Shown piece after piece: positions 22,619 through 34,520 of a DNA stretch of 64,000 nucleotides. Made by a program: the position numbers and the translations under genes. The stretch lies in assembly GCF_004379255.2 (NCBI RefSeq), contig NC_056049.1:13996063-14060062 (forward strand). Reading direction: 5' to 3'. The first letter of the stretch is position 1; every line of letters starts with the position of its first letter. The notes beneath the pieces are model-generated. The model made no database searches and was not told the DNA's origin. It saw only the letters and a program-made list of their open reading frames with translations. The DNA comes from Salvia splendens (Eukaryota; Streptophyta; Magnoliopsida; Lamiales; Lamiaceae).

Positions 22619-23015
22619 GTTCTTTCAACATAAATTCTAGTTTCTATTCTGTACCTTGACATTTTCTTTTAACCTTCGATTAGTTTTTTTTATTGGCAAT
22701 GTAGTCATTTGTAGCAGTTGTAAATCTTACATGTAGTTTTGAGAGGCAAATGCTCATATTTTTCTCTGATGTTGGTTGTGTTATAATTAGTAAGCTTTTG
22801 GTTATTTCTTATATGATAGTTTTTACTTGATTTGGTCGATCTGTCTCGTCAAGCATTATGTCCGAAAGCAGCCCTAAAGACAGCTAAACCGATTGGTCAT
22901 GGCGACCTCGAATCTCGGCATGGAAGCAGAAATGGACCATTCTTCAGTTTTTTTTTGGTTAATATCTTTATTTTGAACCATAAATTATTTGTTAATTGAT
23001 GTCCTATTTATTCAG

Positions 23016-24061
23016 AGAGGTGTACCTAACAAGGGATCCAGGCAAGAATCCATCATGTCTGTTCAAGACATCAACATTCAGTCACATGTTTTGATCAGCC
23101 TGAAAGATTCAAAAAAGGTTGGTGCAGATTTATTTTTTAGGGCAATAAGGTGCAAATATTTTGGTAACTGCAGGCTGCAAACAGTGCCTGTATCTTGTTT
23201 TGGAAATAAAAGAGATTATTAACTTAGTGTTACTCTCGCAGGATGACAGGGAAAGGATTATTGTTCGCAGATTCAAATTTGAAGAATTGAGAATAGAGGA
23301 AATTCAAGATCTTGAGGTTTCCAATCTATTTTAAGATATCTTTATTAATTTTGGGGATTAGATTTTCCACACCCCAGAGGAAGCCTTCATACAACTTTTG
23401 AGAACTTTTGTCAGCTTTTGGGTTTGGGTAAATGGTGTTTAGACCATTAGTGTTGACTTATTTTTACATTCTTTATAGATAGTGACTTTGCTTTACCTCT
23501 CAAACAGAATGATGTCATGAAATACTTTCGAGAGGATCTTCATCGGAGGCTCTTAAGTGCTGACTTCAAAGATCAAGTTAATGGCATTGAGATGTTGCAG
23601 AAGGTTCTTTCAACATAAATTCTAGTTTCTATTCTGTAACTTGAAATTTTCTTTTAACCTTCGATTAGTTTTTTTTTTTATGTCAGCATGCCGTGTGCTT
23701 AGCTATCTGAATTTATCCAATGATATTATGAAAAAGAAATGAGAGGTATCATATTTGTTGAGTATTCTCAAGACACTTGTTATTAGAACATTTGTTTATT
23801 CAGTTTGTTTGTGGAATTGCTAAAATTACAAATTGTTATTGATTTTCCAATATCTAGCTTTCTAATGATGTTACAACTAGTGCATATATATATATGTTCG
23901 GATTATTCTTATCTATCATATTTAAACTATCTCTCTTGACCTTCTGTAATTTTGATAAGGTACTTGAAATTATTCCCGAGCTTCTGGATATGTTGAGAAA
24001 TGAGGGTTACACTATGACAGAAGTAGAGGAAACCATCTTTCTTCCTGGCTTGGTTGAGAAG
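23016..24061 (+). pseudogene. MOR1: MOR1-like fragment, four consecutive exons
   Basis: Four exons with usable borders and open frames: 23016-23117 (RGVPNKGSRQESIMSVQDIN, IQSHVLISLKDSKK), 23242-23316 (DDRERIIVRRFKFEELRIEE, IQDLE), 23508-23603 (NDVMKYFREDLHRRLLSADF, KDQVNGIEMLQK) and 23960-24061 (VLEIIPELLDMLRNEGYTMT, EVEETIFLPGLVEK). They keep MOR1 order and phase and are the best preserved run in the array. Exons normally lying between MLQK and VLE (the IGNE..LLRWF segment) are missing. Confidence 0.8.
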
Positions 24062-24314
24062 GTAACTGATTTGTTAGCTGTCTATTTGATATGCTTTTAT
24101 TTGTTGTTAAGAGTTTTTCTAGCTATATGTCTTTGGCATGTGATTCTGGCTGTTTTTGAATTGGATTGAATTTCTTTTTTATTTTAAAATGTAATATCTC
24201 AACCAGCATCTCCAAAGTGTTATTAAGCTAAGGAAGTTGTTGTGGAGAGTGAATGCATAGTTATAACTTTTGTTTTGAACATTGTCTTTCCTGATAATTC
24301 TACAAATTATATAG

Positions 24315-25375
24315 GTGATGATATTTGGATATATGTCAGGATCCTTACCGAGGCACAATTAAGTATGTTGAACTTGCTGTTATTTATGTATACTCTATAA
24401 TATACTGAAATGATGGAGAGGAATGTCTTTGGACCCAAATATGTTCCAAATTGTAGTGTGACAAGGCAAGACATTCATTGTAAACTGTTTCTATAATTTA
24501 TATTTGCATAATATTGAAGGGAAAAATTATTAATGACCTCATTGGTCCTTTCCTTTTTGGTTATGGTAATAAGTTTTTAATGCCCACAGGTTTAATCCAG
24601 CTGAACAAAGTGGGGACTTATCAAGACCCGTTGGCATCCCAACATTCAATCATTATAGACTACCAATGCCGCAGGCTTAGTCTGCTGTTGGGCTAAAATC
24701 ATAGAATATGGTTCTCCTGAACAGGGTAGGGGGTAAAGATGAGGAATATTTTTCAATGGAATGCTTTTTTCAGAAGATTAGGTATGTCTTTGAAATATCT
24801 GCTCAGATTTGTTAATCGATGCATTTGAAAAAAGTTGTCCGAAGAACCAATAGTATGATAATTTGTTAATATTAGTTATGGGGAATCAATAGTCTTCGAA
24901 TCACATTTAATCTATTACGAACATCTTAACTAACTTAATGTGTAGACAATTCTTTGGATTTTAGTTTGAAAAGTTTGTACAATACTGAGGAAGCAAATAG
25001 ACTGACATTTTTTTAAAAGATCTAACAAGATTGCATTACTGAGTGGTTGATGTTGGTCAGTAATATCTTAAAATGTTAAAAATTGTATGTTCACATGATC
25101 TCATATAATTATTGGTTTTTCAAAATTGTATTAGCACTTTACTTAATGCTTGAATTAGAACTTTTTTTATCTACTTTTCTAATTTTGTCTACTGATAATA
25201 TCTCTGATTCTGTTTTGTTTGTCCAATGTCATTTCTACGTTTATTTGGGCAATTATAGCTTTCTCTTGAGAAACTTATTGTTGTTTTTGGCAACAGGCTG
25301 ATGAAGGCATGAAAGGTGTGCTATGAATTGTCACAAGCAACTGCTGATCCCAAGAGTAGCACAATGGGCTGATAA
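24315..25375 (+). pseudogene. MOR1: MOR1-like fragment, C-terminal exons copy 1
   Basis: About 24315-24370 reads GDDIWIYVRILTEAQLSML. 24590-about 24725 reads NPAEQSGDLSRPVGIPTFNH, then YRLPMPQ, then a frame-broken stretch ending IIEYGSPEQ in which the TDWNEALK codons are deleted. 25297-25375 reads ADEGMKGVL and then a stop. Family counterparts are IL.EDIW..VGKLTDAQ and DWNEALDII.(Y)GSPEQSVEGMK. Introns between them are AT-rich without other features. Confidence 0.7.
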
Positions 25376-25655
25376 AATATATCACCGTTTCTTCATTCTA
25401 CTTTATCATACCGAGCTACTCCACCAAAAAATCTCGTGCCATTAATGAAAATATAATAATAATTATAATATTTTTATTATTATTATAATGTATGATTTTA
25501 TTAATTAGATTCAGATTTCTAAATAATATAATAATATCAATAATAATAATTATAGTTATTATTAGTATATGAATGTAGTAGAATATAATTCACAGTTTCA
25601 AATTTTCATTAAAATTTTCTTAATTAGTTATTACGTACTAAATTAAAACAAAAAC

Positions 25656-25692
<37 letters not shown>

Positions 25693-25832
25693 TATTATTA
25701 TTATTATGACGATTTTATATTTTGATTATTGAACCAAGACATATTATATAATTGCTTATGACATTATGCTTTCTTTATTGTTTTAATAACCGATACTCTT
25801 ATATATGACAAACTAACCTAGTTTCTTTACAG
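25376..25832. repeat. AT-rich stretch with AAT/ATT microsatellite
   Basis: Contains (AAT)n running into (ATT)n at about 25661-25707, a fold-back simple repeat, within AT-rich sequence similar in style to 21800-22130. It ends in the acceptor before the next exon. Confidence 0.6.
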
Positions 25833-25938
25833 CTAACAGATATGAGTTTGGAAGAGATTTGGAGCAGATTAGGATCCCTTATTGATTCAGAGACGATTAC
25901 TCAACTAAAAAGTGTTGTGTGGAAAGAGCGGCTTGAAG
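25833..25938 (+). pseudogene. MOR1: MOR1-like exon (MSLEEIW..) isolated copy
   Basis: Reads LTDMSLEEIWSRLGSLIDSE through TITQLKSVVWKERLEG with intact acceptor and donor. It sits out of order, between two copies of the C-terminal exons. It is more diverged from the array copies than they are from each other. Its LKS/LEG residues look closer to the usual family sequence, so it may come from an older insertion. Confidence 0.7.
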
Positions 25939-26329
25939 GTTAGGGTTCAAATTACTGCATGAACTTATTTATGACAGTTGTATATTTAGGTCATATTTAT
26001 GTGTGTTCATTGTAATGATATTATGAAAAAAATAGAGTTATCATATTTGTTTTTTTGTCAGCATGCCGTGTGCTTAGCTGTCTGAATTTATCTAATGATA
26101 TTATGAAAAAAAATGAGAGTTATCATACTTGTTGAGTATTCTCAAGACACTTGTTATTAGAACATTTGTTTATTCAGTTTGTTTGTGGAATTGCTAAAAT
26201 TACAAATTGTTATTGATTTTCCAATATCTAGCTCTCTAATGATGTTACAGCCAGTGAATATATATGCTCGGATAATTCTTATCTATCATATTTAAACTAT
26301 CTCTCTTGACCTTCTACAACTTTGATAAG

Positions 26330-27908
26330 GTACTTGAATTTATTCACGAGCTTCTGGATATGTTGAGAAATGAGGGCTACACTATGACAAAAGTTTAGGA
26401 AACCATCTTTCTTCCTTGCTTGGCTCAGAAGGTAACTGATTTGTTAACTGTCTATGTGATATGTTGTTAATAGTCTTCTGGCTATATGTCTTTGGCATGT
26501 GATTTCGGCTGTTTTTGAATTGGATTGAATTTCTTTTTTTTTTAAATGTAATATCTCAACCAGTATCCAAAGTTTTGTTAAGCTAAGGAAGTTGTGGCGA
26601 GTGAATGCATAGTTATTACTTCTGTTTTGAACATCGTCTTTCCTGATAATTCTGAAAATTATGTAGGTGATGATATTTGGATATATGTCAGGAAGCTCCG
26701 AGGTATGTTGAACTTGTTATTTATGTATACTCTATACTTAAATGATCGAGAGGAATGACTTTGGACCCAAATCTGTTCCAAATTGTTGTGTGTCAAGGCA
26801 ATACATTCATTGTAAATTGTTGCTATAATTTATATTTGCATAGTATTAATGGGAAAAATTATTAATGACCTCATTGGTCCTTTCCTTTTTGGTTATGGTA
26901 ATTAGTTATTAATGACCTCGTTGGCCCATAGGTCTGATCCAGCTGAACAAAGTGGGGACATATCAAGACCCATGGGCATCCCAACATTCAATCATTACTC
27001 AAACTTTTATGTACTGAATTACTGATTGTCTATAATCAACACCACTATCCAAACTGATTTGCTGTTTTCCCTTGAACACATCTCTTAATAATTTATAAGA
27101 TGTGTTCACTTTCTACTAATTTATGTTTTTTTTGAACTCTCAGGGAGAACTATGGCGTTTCTGAAATCCACACAGATAGACTACCAATGCCGCAGACTTA
27201 GTCTGGTGTTGGGCTCACAGACTGGAATGAAGCTTTAAAAATCATAGAATATGGTTCTCCTGAACAGGGTAGGGGGTAATGATGAGGAATATTTTTCAAT
27301 GGAATGCTTTTCGGAAGATTAGGTATGTCTTTGAAATATCTACTCAGATTTGTTAATCGATGCATTTGAAAAAAGTTGTCCGAAGAACCAAATAGTGTGA
27401 TAATTTTTTAATATTAGTTATTGGGAATCAACAGTCTTCGAATCCCATTTAATCTATTTTGGACATCTTAACTAACTTACTATGTAGATAATTCTTTGGA
27501 TTTTAGTTTGAAAAGTTTGTACAATACTGAGGAAGCAAATAGATTGACATTTTTTTTAAAAGATCTAACAAGATTGCATTACTGAGTCGTTGATGCTAGT
27601 CGGTAATATCTTAAAATGTTAAAAATTGTATGTTCACATGATCTCATATAATTATTAGTTTTTCAAAATTGTATTAGCACTTTTCTTATTGCTTGAATTA
27701 GAACTTTGTTTATCCACTGTTCTAATTTTTCTTCATAATTTTGTGTACTGATAGTATCTCCGATTCTGTTTTGTTTGTCCAGTGTCATTTCTACGTTTAT
27801 TTGGGCAATTATAGCTTTCTCTTGAGAAACTTATTGATGTTTTTTGGCAACAGGCTGTTGAAGGGATGAAAGGTGTGCTATGAATTGCAAATGCTGATCC
27901 CAAGAGAT
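26330..27908 (+). pseudogene. MOR1: MOR1-like fragment, C-terminal exons copy 2
   Basis: Second copy of the block at 23700-25375. 26330-26431 reads VLEFIHELLDMLRNEGYTMT, K, V, then a stop in place of Glu. About 26666-26702 is a shortened GDDIWIYV. About 26932-27000 reads SDPAEQSGDISRPMGIPTFN. 27144-27268 reads RENYGVSEIHTDRLPMPQT, a stop, then SGVGLTDWNEALKIIEYGSP. 27854-27908 reads AVEGMKGVL, a stop, then a shifted tail. This copy keeps the YGVSEIH and DWNEALK codons lost in copy 1, so neither derives simply from the other. Confidence 0.75.
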
Positions 27909-27986
27909 GTTTAGGTGCTGCATCTAGAAATCTAAATTTTTTACATAACTTCTTTGTTGTTACCGACTACTTGGACTACTGAGAAG

Positions 27987-28330
27987 GTCCTGCAACAAGT
28001 TATTTATATTGTCACCCATATTGCTGCGACAGCATCAAAGTTTCCTAAAGAATGTGTTGTGCTTTCCTTTCAGGTAATAATAGTTTGGTGCAATCATAAC
28101 CATGAAAATTTATTTGCATTTCTTTGATTGCCTATGTAGTTATTTGTCACAATCGTAACTCTTAAACGTAGTTATGAGATGCAAATGCTCATATTTTTTC
28201 CTGATGTTTTTCTGATATTCGTCGAGTTAAAATTAATAAGCTTTTGGTTATTTCTTACGTATGCTAGTTTTTACTTGATAGGTATAACTCAAAGAGGAGC
28301 CGACATAAAGACTCGTGCTCAGGCCATGAA
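27987..28330 (+). pseudogene. MOR1: MOR1-like fragment, TOG3 exons
   Basis: 27987-28073 reads VLQQVIYIVTHIAATASKFP through KECVVLSFQ. 28282-28330 reads GITQRGADIKTRAQAMK. In the family these are consecutive exons (..KCVVLC, then GISERVADIKTRA.AMK). They lie at the far 3' end of the array although they belong upstream of all the exons from 20.8 to 27.9 kb. The array ends about 60 bp before satellite block 2. Confidence 0.75.
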
Positions 28331-28389
28331 GTGTGTTTAACATCAAACATCTAAACCCCTCAAAAGTTGTCTTATTATTATTTTTTTGC

Positions 28390-31300
28390 ATTTTTATTTA
28401 TCGTGTGCATAATGAGTGTAGTATGTGCCACCTAAGTGTAGTGTATCTAGTGTGTTTATAGTTTGTGGAGTGTGTATATTTTTGTATAGTGCGTATATGT
28501 TTGTAAAGTGTTTGTAGTGTGTATGTTTGCTGTAGTGTGATTGTATTGTGTGTGTAACATAGTGTCTGGATTTTGCATGTGCATAGTGCATGTGCATTGT
28601 GCATGTGCATGTGCATGTGCATGTGCATGTGCATGTGCATTTAGTCACGTTTGTTTTGTGTAGAGTATGAATTGTATGTATTTTGTTTATATATTTTGTC
28701 TATGGCGTGTGTATTATGTTTAATTTATGTAGTGTGTGTATGTGTGGAGCGTGTATTTTGTGTATAGAGCGTGTATTTTGTGTATCCAGTGCTTTTATTT
28801 TGTGTATTGTGTGTTTATGTGATATGTGTGTATTTTTTGTACATGTATTTTGTGTCCAATGTATAATGTGCATTTATGTGTAATTTATGTAGTGTGTGTA
28901 TGTGCGGTGCTTGTATTTTGAGTATAGAGCGTGTATTTTGTGTAATATAATGTAGTATGTGTATATTGTGCGTGAAATGTTTGTATTTTGTTTATAGTCT
29001 GTGTAATTTTAGGGTTCTATCTATTTTGTTATAATGTATGTGGTGTGAGTAGTATGTGTATTGTGTGTATTGTGTTCGATATGTATTATGAGCACATGGT
29101 GTGTATTTGTGTATATTGTGTAGTATTGTTTTGTGTATATTGTATATATATTTTGTGTGTAGTGTGATGTGCTTGTATTGTGTATAGAATGTGAATTTTG
29201 TGTATTAGTGTGTATGATATGTGTGTATTTTTTGTACATGTGTATTGTGTGTTTTTGTAGCATATATATTGTGTTTTTTTTGTGTAGCTTTTTGTATATT
29301 TTTTATAATGTGTTGTGTGTTACACTTTGTGTATTATGTATAATGTGCATTTTCTGTATGTATGTCTAGTGTATATTTGGTTTAAAATGTGTAATGTGGG
29401 TATCGTGTGTATAGTTTATGTAATGTTAGTGTGTATTTGTATATAGTGTATATTTGGTTTAAAATATGTGCAATGTGGGTATCTTGTGTATAGTTTCAGT
29501 AATGTGTAGTGTAGTTTGTGTATGATTTGAGTAATGTATGTAATTTATGTATAATTTGTGTATAATTTGTGTATTATGTGCAGTGTGTTTTTTGTATAGT
29601 TTGATTAGTATATTTGGCTGCAATGTGTTGTATGTATAGTATTGTATGTACAGTGTGCGTGTAGTGTTTCCGTTTTGTGTATAGTGTGCGAGTTTAGTGT
29701 TAGTCAGTATTATTTATTTTGTAGTTAGTGTGCAGCGCATTATTTGTATTTTGTATTTTGTATTTATGGTGCATGTATTTTGTTTATAGGTTGTGTAACT
29801 GAGTGGGCAGTGTATTTGCAGTACATGTATTTTCTATATGCGAGTTTATTTTCTATAATGTGTGTTTTATGTAGTGTGTGTATTGTGTATTTTCTGTAGT
29901 TTGTGTATTGTGTAGCACATAGTCTGTGTTTTGTGTTTACAGTGCATGTATTTTGCGTATAATATGTTTATACATAGTCTGTGTTTTGTGTTTACAGTGC
30001 ATGTATTTTGCGTATAATATGTTTAGTTTGTGTATATTGTGCAATATGTATAGTGTTGTATTTTCCTTACGTACATATTTTTTCTATATAGTGTGTGTTT
30101 ACAGTGCATGTATTTTGCGTATAATATGTTTAGTTTGTGTATATTGTGCAATATGTATAGTGTTGTATTTTCCTTACGTACATATTTTTTCTATATAGTG
30201 TGTGTTTGTTATAATGTATGTGGTGTGAGTAGTATGTGTATTGTGTGTATTGTGTTCAATATATTTATTATGAGCACATGGTGTGTATTTGTGTATATTG
30301 TGTAGTATTGTTTTGTGTATATTGTATATATATTTTGTGTGTAGTGTGTGTGTTGTGTGCAATCTATTTTGAGCACGGTATGTATTGTGTGCAATATTTA
30401 CTTGTGTATTTTGTGTATATACTCTGGGTATAGCTTCTTGTGTATTATGTGCAATTATGTGTATATGAATGTGCTTGTATTTTGTGTATAGAGCGTGTAC
30501 TTTGTGTATGGTGCTTATAGTGTGTATTTTTGTACATGTATATTTAGTGTATAGTTTGAGTATATTGTGAATAGTCTGTATAGAGCGTGTATTTTGTGTC
30601 CTATGTATAATGTGCATTTTCTGTATAATGTAGTGTGTGTATTTTGTGCGTGAAATGTTTGTATTTTGTTTATACTTTGTCTATTTTGTGTATTTAGTCT
30701 ATTTGTTTTGTGAACATTGTGTATAGCGTGTGTCCAATGTGTGTTTATTGTGTGTGCTTTGTTTGTATTTTTTGTATATGTGTATTTTATGTATGTAGCT
30801 GTCTGTATGTATAATTCTGTATGTATAGTGTCTAGTAAATGTATTTGGTTTATAGTGTGTGTAATGTGTGTATTTTGTGTATAATGTAATTAATCTATCT
30901 AAGTTTGTGTATAGTTGTAATGCATTGTGTGCAGTGTGTTTGTAGTGCATCTAGTTTGTTTATAGAATATTTCATTTGCAATTTGTGTGTAGTGTTTATT
31001 TGTATTTTGTGTATTTTCAGTACATATATATTTATTATATATTGTGTGTTTTTGGAAGCACATGTACTATGTTTTTTTGTATAGTGTAGGTGTATTTAGT
31101 CTTTTTGTTGTGTTTATATTGTGTTGTGTGTTTTGTTTGCGCACGTGTATGTAAACTGTGTGTATTGTGTATTTAGTGCATTTATTTTATGTATAGTGTG
31201 TGCAGTATGCATTGTGTGTATTCTATGTATATACTTTGTTATTTGTAATTTATGTAGTGTGTATTTTGTGTATGTATGTGATGTGCTTGTATTGTGTATA

Positions 31301-31890
31301 GAATGTGAATTTTGTGTGTTAGTGTGCATCCAGTGCATGTATTTTGTGCATAGGGTGTTATTGTGTGTGATATGTGTGTATTTTTTGTACATGTATACTG
31401 TGTGTTTTTTGTAGCATATATACAGTGTTTTTTTTGTAGCTTTTTGTATATTTTTTATAATGTGTTGTGTGTTACACTTTGTGTATTATGTATAATGTGC
31501 ATTTTCTGTATGTATATCTAGTGTATATTTGGTTTAAAATATGTGTAATGTGGGTTTCATGTGTATAGTTTCTGTAATGTTAGTGTGTATTTTGTATTTA
31601 GTGTATATTTGTTTTAAAATATGTGCAATGTGGGTATCTTGTGTATAGTTTTTGTAATGTGTAGTGTAGTTTGTGTATGATATGAGTAATGTATGTATTT
31701 TATGTATAATTTGTGTATTTTGTGTTGTGTGTTTTTTTATAGTTTGATTAGTATATTTGGCTGCAATGTATTGTATGTATAGTGTGCGTGTAGTGTGTCC
31801 TTTTTTTGTATAGTGTGCGAGTTTAGTGTTAGTCTGTACTATTTATTTTGTAGTGAGTGTGCAGCGTATTATTTGTATTTTGTATTTATG
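28390..31890. repeat. Satellite block 2 (TGTGTAT-rich)
   Basis: About 3.5 kb of variants of TGTGTATTTTGTGTATAG. Higher-order direct repeats are visible: about 29025-29160 with 30207-30345, about 29160-29720 with 31280-31835, and a TTTACAGTGCATGTATTTTG segment three times between 29934 and 30190. Reverse complemented, 30690-30975 matches 3772-4050 almost exactly, and 30440-30620 matches the about 390-bp repeat in block 1. ORFs here are compositional only. Confidence 0.85.
28592..28640. repeat. (GTGCAT)n hexanucleotide run
   Basis: About eight perfect or near-perfect copies of ATGTGC inside satellite block 2. Hexamer purity is much higher than in the surrounding block. Confidence 0.85.
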
Positions 31891-32119
31891 GTGCATGTGG
31901 GTGTTAGTAGTCTTTTAAATTCAACTGACTTAATATTTAAAACAGAGATGATAAGATTGATCTTAGGAGTAAGTTTGGTAAGAGAAAGGTTGGAATTCAG
32001 GTCTGGTAAGCTTATAAGACGGTTGGCAAGCCTTATGTCTAGGTGTTCCACGCATAGTGTTCCCCTGCGACCAGTTTCTCCCATCTAAACCAATTCCTAA
32101 TCCAAGTCTTTATCCCTTT
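31891..32119. other. Unassigned spacer
   Basis: Complex sequence between the satellite and the viral insertion. No domain is recognised. CCAGTAGATTTAGAAATCTA is duplicated in tandem at about 32130 and 32156, at the edge of the viral segment. Confidence 0.4.
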
Positions 32120-32177
32120 TTATATATGGCCAGTAGATTTAGAAATCTATTAAGATCCAGTAGATTTAGAAATCTAT

Positions 32178-33017
32178 TATTCAAATTGGACTATTCCTAA
32201 AGAAAAAGTAGAAAATTTCTATGGTACAGGTCTCATTGATTTTAAAACTGCCTTTTCTATAAGAACTCATGAAGAAACTAGAAGCATATTGCAAAAATCG
32301 GAAAGTTTTCCCCTCCTTAATAGAGAATCTATAAAAAGATATAGGGAACAAAAGTATAGATATGCCCATTTTGGTCTTGCTCAAATTGCTGTCAAACCCT
32401 TGGTTCACATAGGAGTTGATTCTCCCATATATATTACTCTAAGAGATGGAAGACTAAAAAATATAAAACATCTATTTTGGCGATGGTTCAAACCAATATA
32501 TGTAATGACCCTATATACTTTAATTGTTCTCCTAATTTCTCTGTAGACCTTACAGTCTCTCATCCTTGATGTCCAAATACAAGGAGATGAGTTTCATGAA
32601 TGTAAAAATTTTGCAATAATGTTTAGGGTCTATCTTAGACTTATGTCTTTAAACTTAAATCCTAAATTCTGCAGGAATCCTTTCTCAAAAGGAGAAACCA
32701 TCCTCTTACAGGTTGATGCTGAACAACCTACCACCTATACTCCTAAAAGACTTAAATGGAATGAGATTACAATTCCAAGTCAGTTTATCATAAAAGGACC
32801 ACAAGCCACTAGAAACATAGAGAAAACTGAACCATCAGATATCATTGAAGAACCTGATGGAACTGTAATAGTTAAATTTGATAGAACAAATTCTTCTCAA
32901 ATTCCAGAAACAGCAGGAGTTTTATCTATAAAAGTAGTAGAGCCTCCTGCTCTGATATGCCTAGCACTTCAGAAAGAAATTGGACTTTCAAAACCCCCAT
33001 ACCTCAATCAAATTTAA
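32178..33017 (+). pseudogene. EPRV movement-protein region
   Basis: An open stretch to about 32470 includes KYRYAHFGLAQIAVKPL and IYITLRDGRLKNIK, the kind of core seen in caulimovirid 30K-type movement proteins, which line plasmodesmata. A frame shift follows at about 32470. The frame at 32619-33017 then gives 132 residues with YTPKRLKWNEITIPSQ and an acidic C-terminus. There is no intact start. The assignment to movement protein is by motif style and by position before the capsid region. Confidence 0.55.
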
Positions 33018-33751
33018 CTGTCGAAGAAAATATAGGTGATCCTTACTTACCTACTAGAAGTACTATGGTCATAACTTGTAATAAAGAATTTAAACCTGAT
33101 ATGGTTTATTTGAACGAAGAATTAAACAATCCTGTCTACAAAGAAAAAGAAGAATGGTTCAATAAGTTAAACGATGAAGTTAAAGATAAAATAAAAGATG
33201 AGTGGATGAAAGAAATGATGAGAATTAAAACAAATTTCATTTTCTATGATTTCATGGCAATATACCTATCTTCGGAAGGATGGTATAATTGTTTTAAAAA
33301 ATCGGCTATTAAAGTCGGCGCAAACCTTATGAGAAAATGGTGTTCTTCTGAAAATAATGATATTTTTACAGCAATTCATCCCCCTCTTCAATCCTTAAAA
33401 ATACAAACTTCCAAAGGGGAAATTATTGCTGACCCTTTCAAACGAACTAAAGTGAATGACCCTGAAGAAAATAGAGAATTCCGAAAAATCATTCAACAAA
33501 ATAATTATGCAAACCAGATTCTTCATACTATTGTAAATCAATTAGATACTATTTCTTCAAATAACTTTCCTGCTAACAGACAAAGTATCCTTAATGATAC
33601 TTCCAAACCTTTTTTCAAAAGTAATGAAATTTTAAAAAATAAGAATATTTCCTTTAATTCAAAAACAGAGAACATTCTTAAAAAATTGTCTGAAAATTTT
33701 GGTGAATCAAGTAAGTCAACTACAAATGTTATTCATAAAAACCATGAGTAA
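32957..33751 (+). pseudogene. EPRV capsid-precursor region (N-terminal part)
   Basis: A 264-codon open stretch overlapping the end of the previous frame. It is Lys/Glu/Asn-rich, with PVYKEKEEWFNKLNDEVKD and a HPPLQSLKIQTSKGEIIADP segment followed by REFRKIIQQNNYANQILHTI. These are features of the region between movement protein and coat protein in caulimovirid polyproteins. The stop at 33751 is followed by more acidic Ser-rich sequence in another frame. No Cys-His zinc knuckle is present, so the coat-protein core is missing. Confidence 0.5.
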
Positions 33752-34520
33752 AGTACTGATCAATCAAGTTACTCTTCCTCTGAAAAGGAAGATAATTTTG
33801 TTGAAAAATTAGAAGATATTTTCAAAGATTCTAATAACTCCCCTCTCAAAATAAATAAAATTTTCAAAGGGAAAAAATTTAACAACAGTGAACCTTATTA
33901 TAATAGACCTTCGCCGGCAGACTTTCTCTACGAAGAAAGAGGTCAATTACCTTCACAGACAAATTTCCTGATGAAATTAAAGATAAAACCCAATTACAAA
34001 GGCTTAACAAAAACCCCTCTAATTGGACAGAAGAACATACTAAAGTCGTCAAAACTATCAAACAACAAGTCAAGACTCTTCCTTGCCTTGGCATCCCCAA
34101 TCCAGAAGCCTTTTTAATCATTGAAACAGACGCTTCAAACATTGGTTATGGAGGAATTTTAAAACAAAGAATAGATTCAAAAAGAAAACCTTGTCAGGTA
34201 CCATTCTGGTATCTGGAATAATGCACAAATAAATTATTCCGTTATTAAAAAAGAAATCTTATCCATTGTTTTATGCATCCAAAAATTCCAAGATGACCTC
34301 TACAACAAAAAATTCTTAATAAGGATTGATTGCAAATCCGCAAAAGAAGTCCTTACCAAAGATGTCCAAAATATTGTTTCAAAACACATTTTTGCCAGAT
34401 GGCAAGCCATTTTATCCGTATTTGATTTTGAAATTGAGTTCATTAAAGGAGAAAACAATTCTCTACCTGATTTTCTGACTAGAGAATTTCTTCAAGGTCA
34501 CAATGACAGACTCTAGGACA
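33752..34520 (+). pseudogene. EPRV RT end / RNase H remnant
   Basis: At about 33950 the acidic capsid-side sequence changes abruptly to the end of the reverse transcriptase (FPDEIKDKTQLQRL). RNase H-like text follows: ETDASNIGYGGILKQ (the first catalytic Asp context), IDCKSAKEVLTKDVQN and LPDFLTREF. Protease, the RT catalytic core with its YxDD box and the coat-protein end are absent, and a shorter gap follows LQRL. One frame shift lies at about 34195. The segment is non-functional. Confidence 0.65.

Noticed and set aside
20836..28330. An expressed MOR1 gene
   Set aside because: Some exons are intact, but others carry stops and frame shifts, many exons are missing and the order is scrambled.
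28394..31414. Many overlapping ORFs in satellite block 2, up to 147 codons
   Set aside because: Same compositional artefact; both strands are open because the repeat rarely contains stops.
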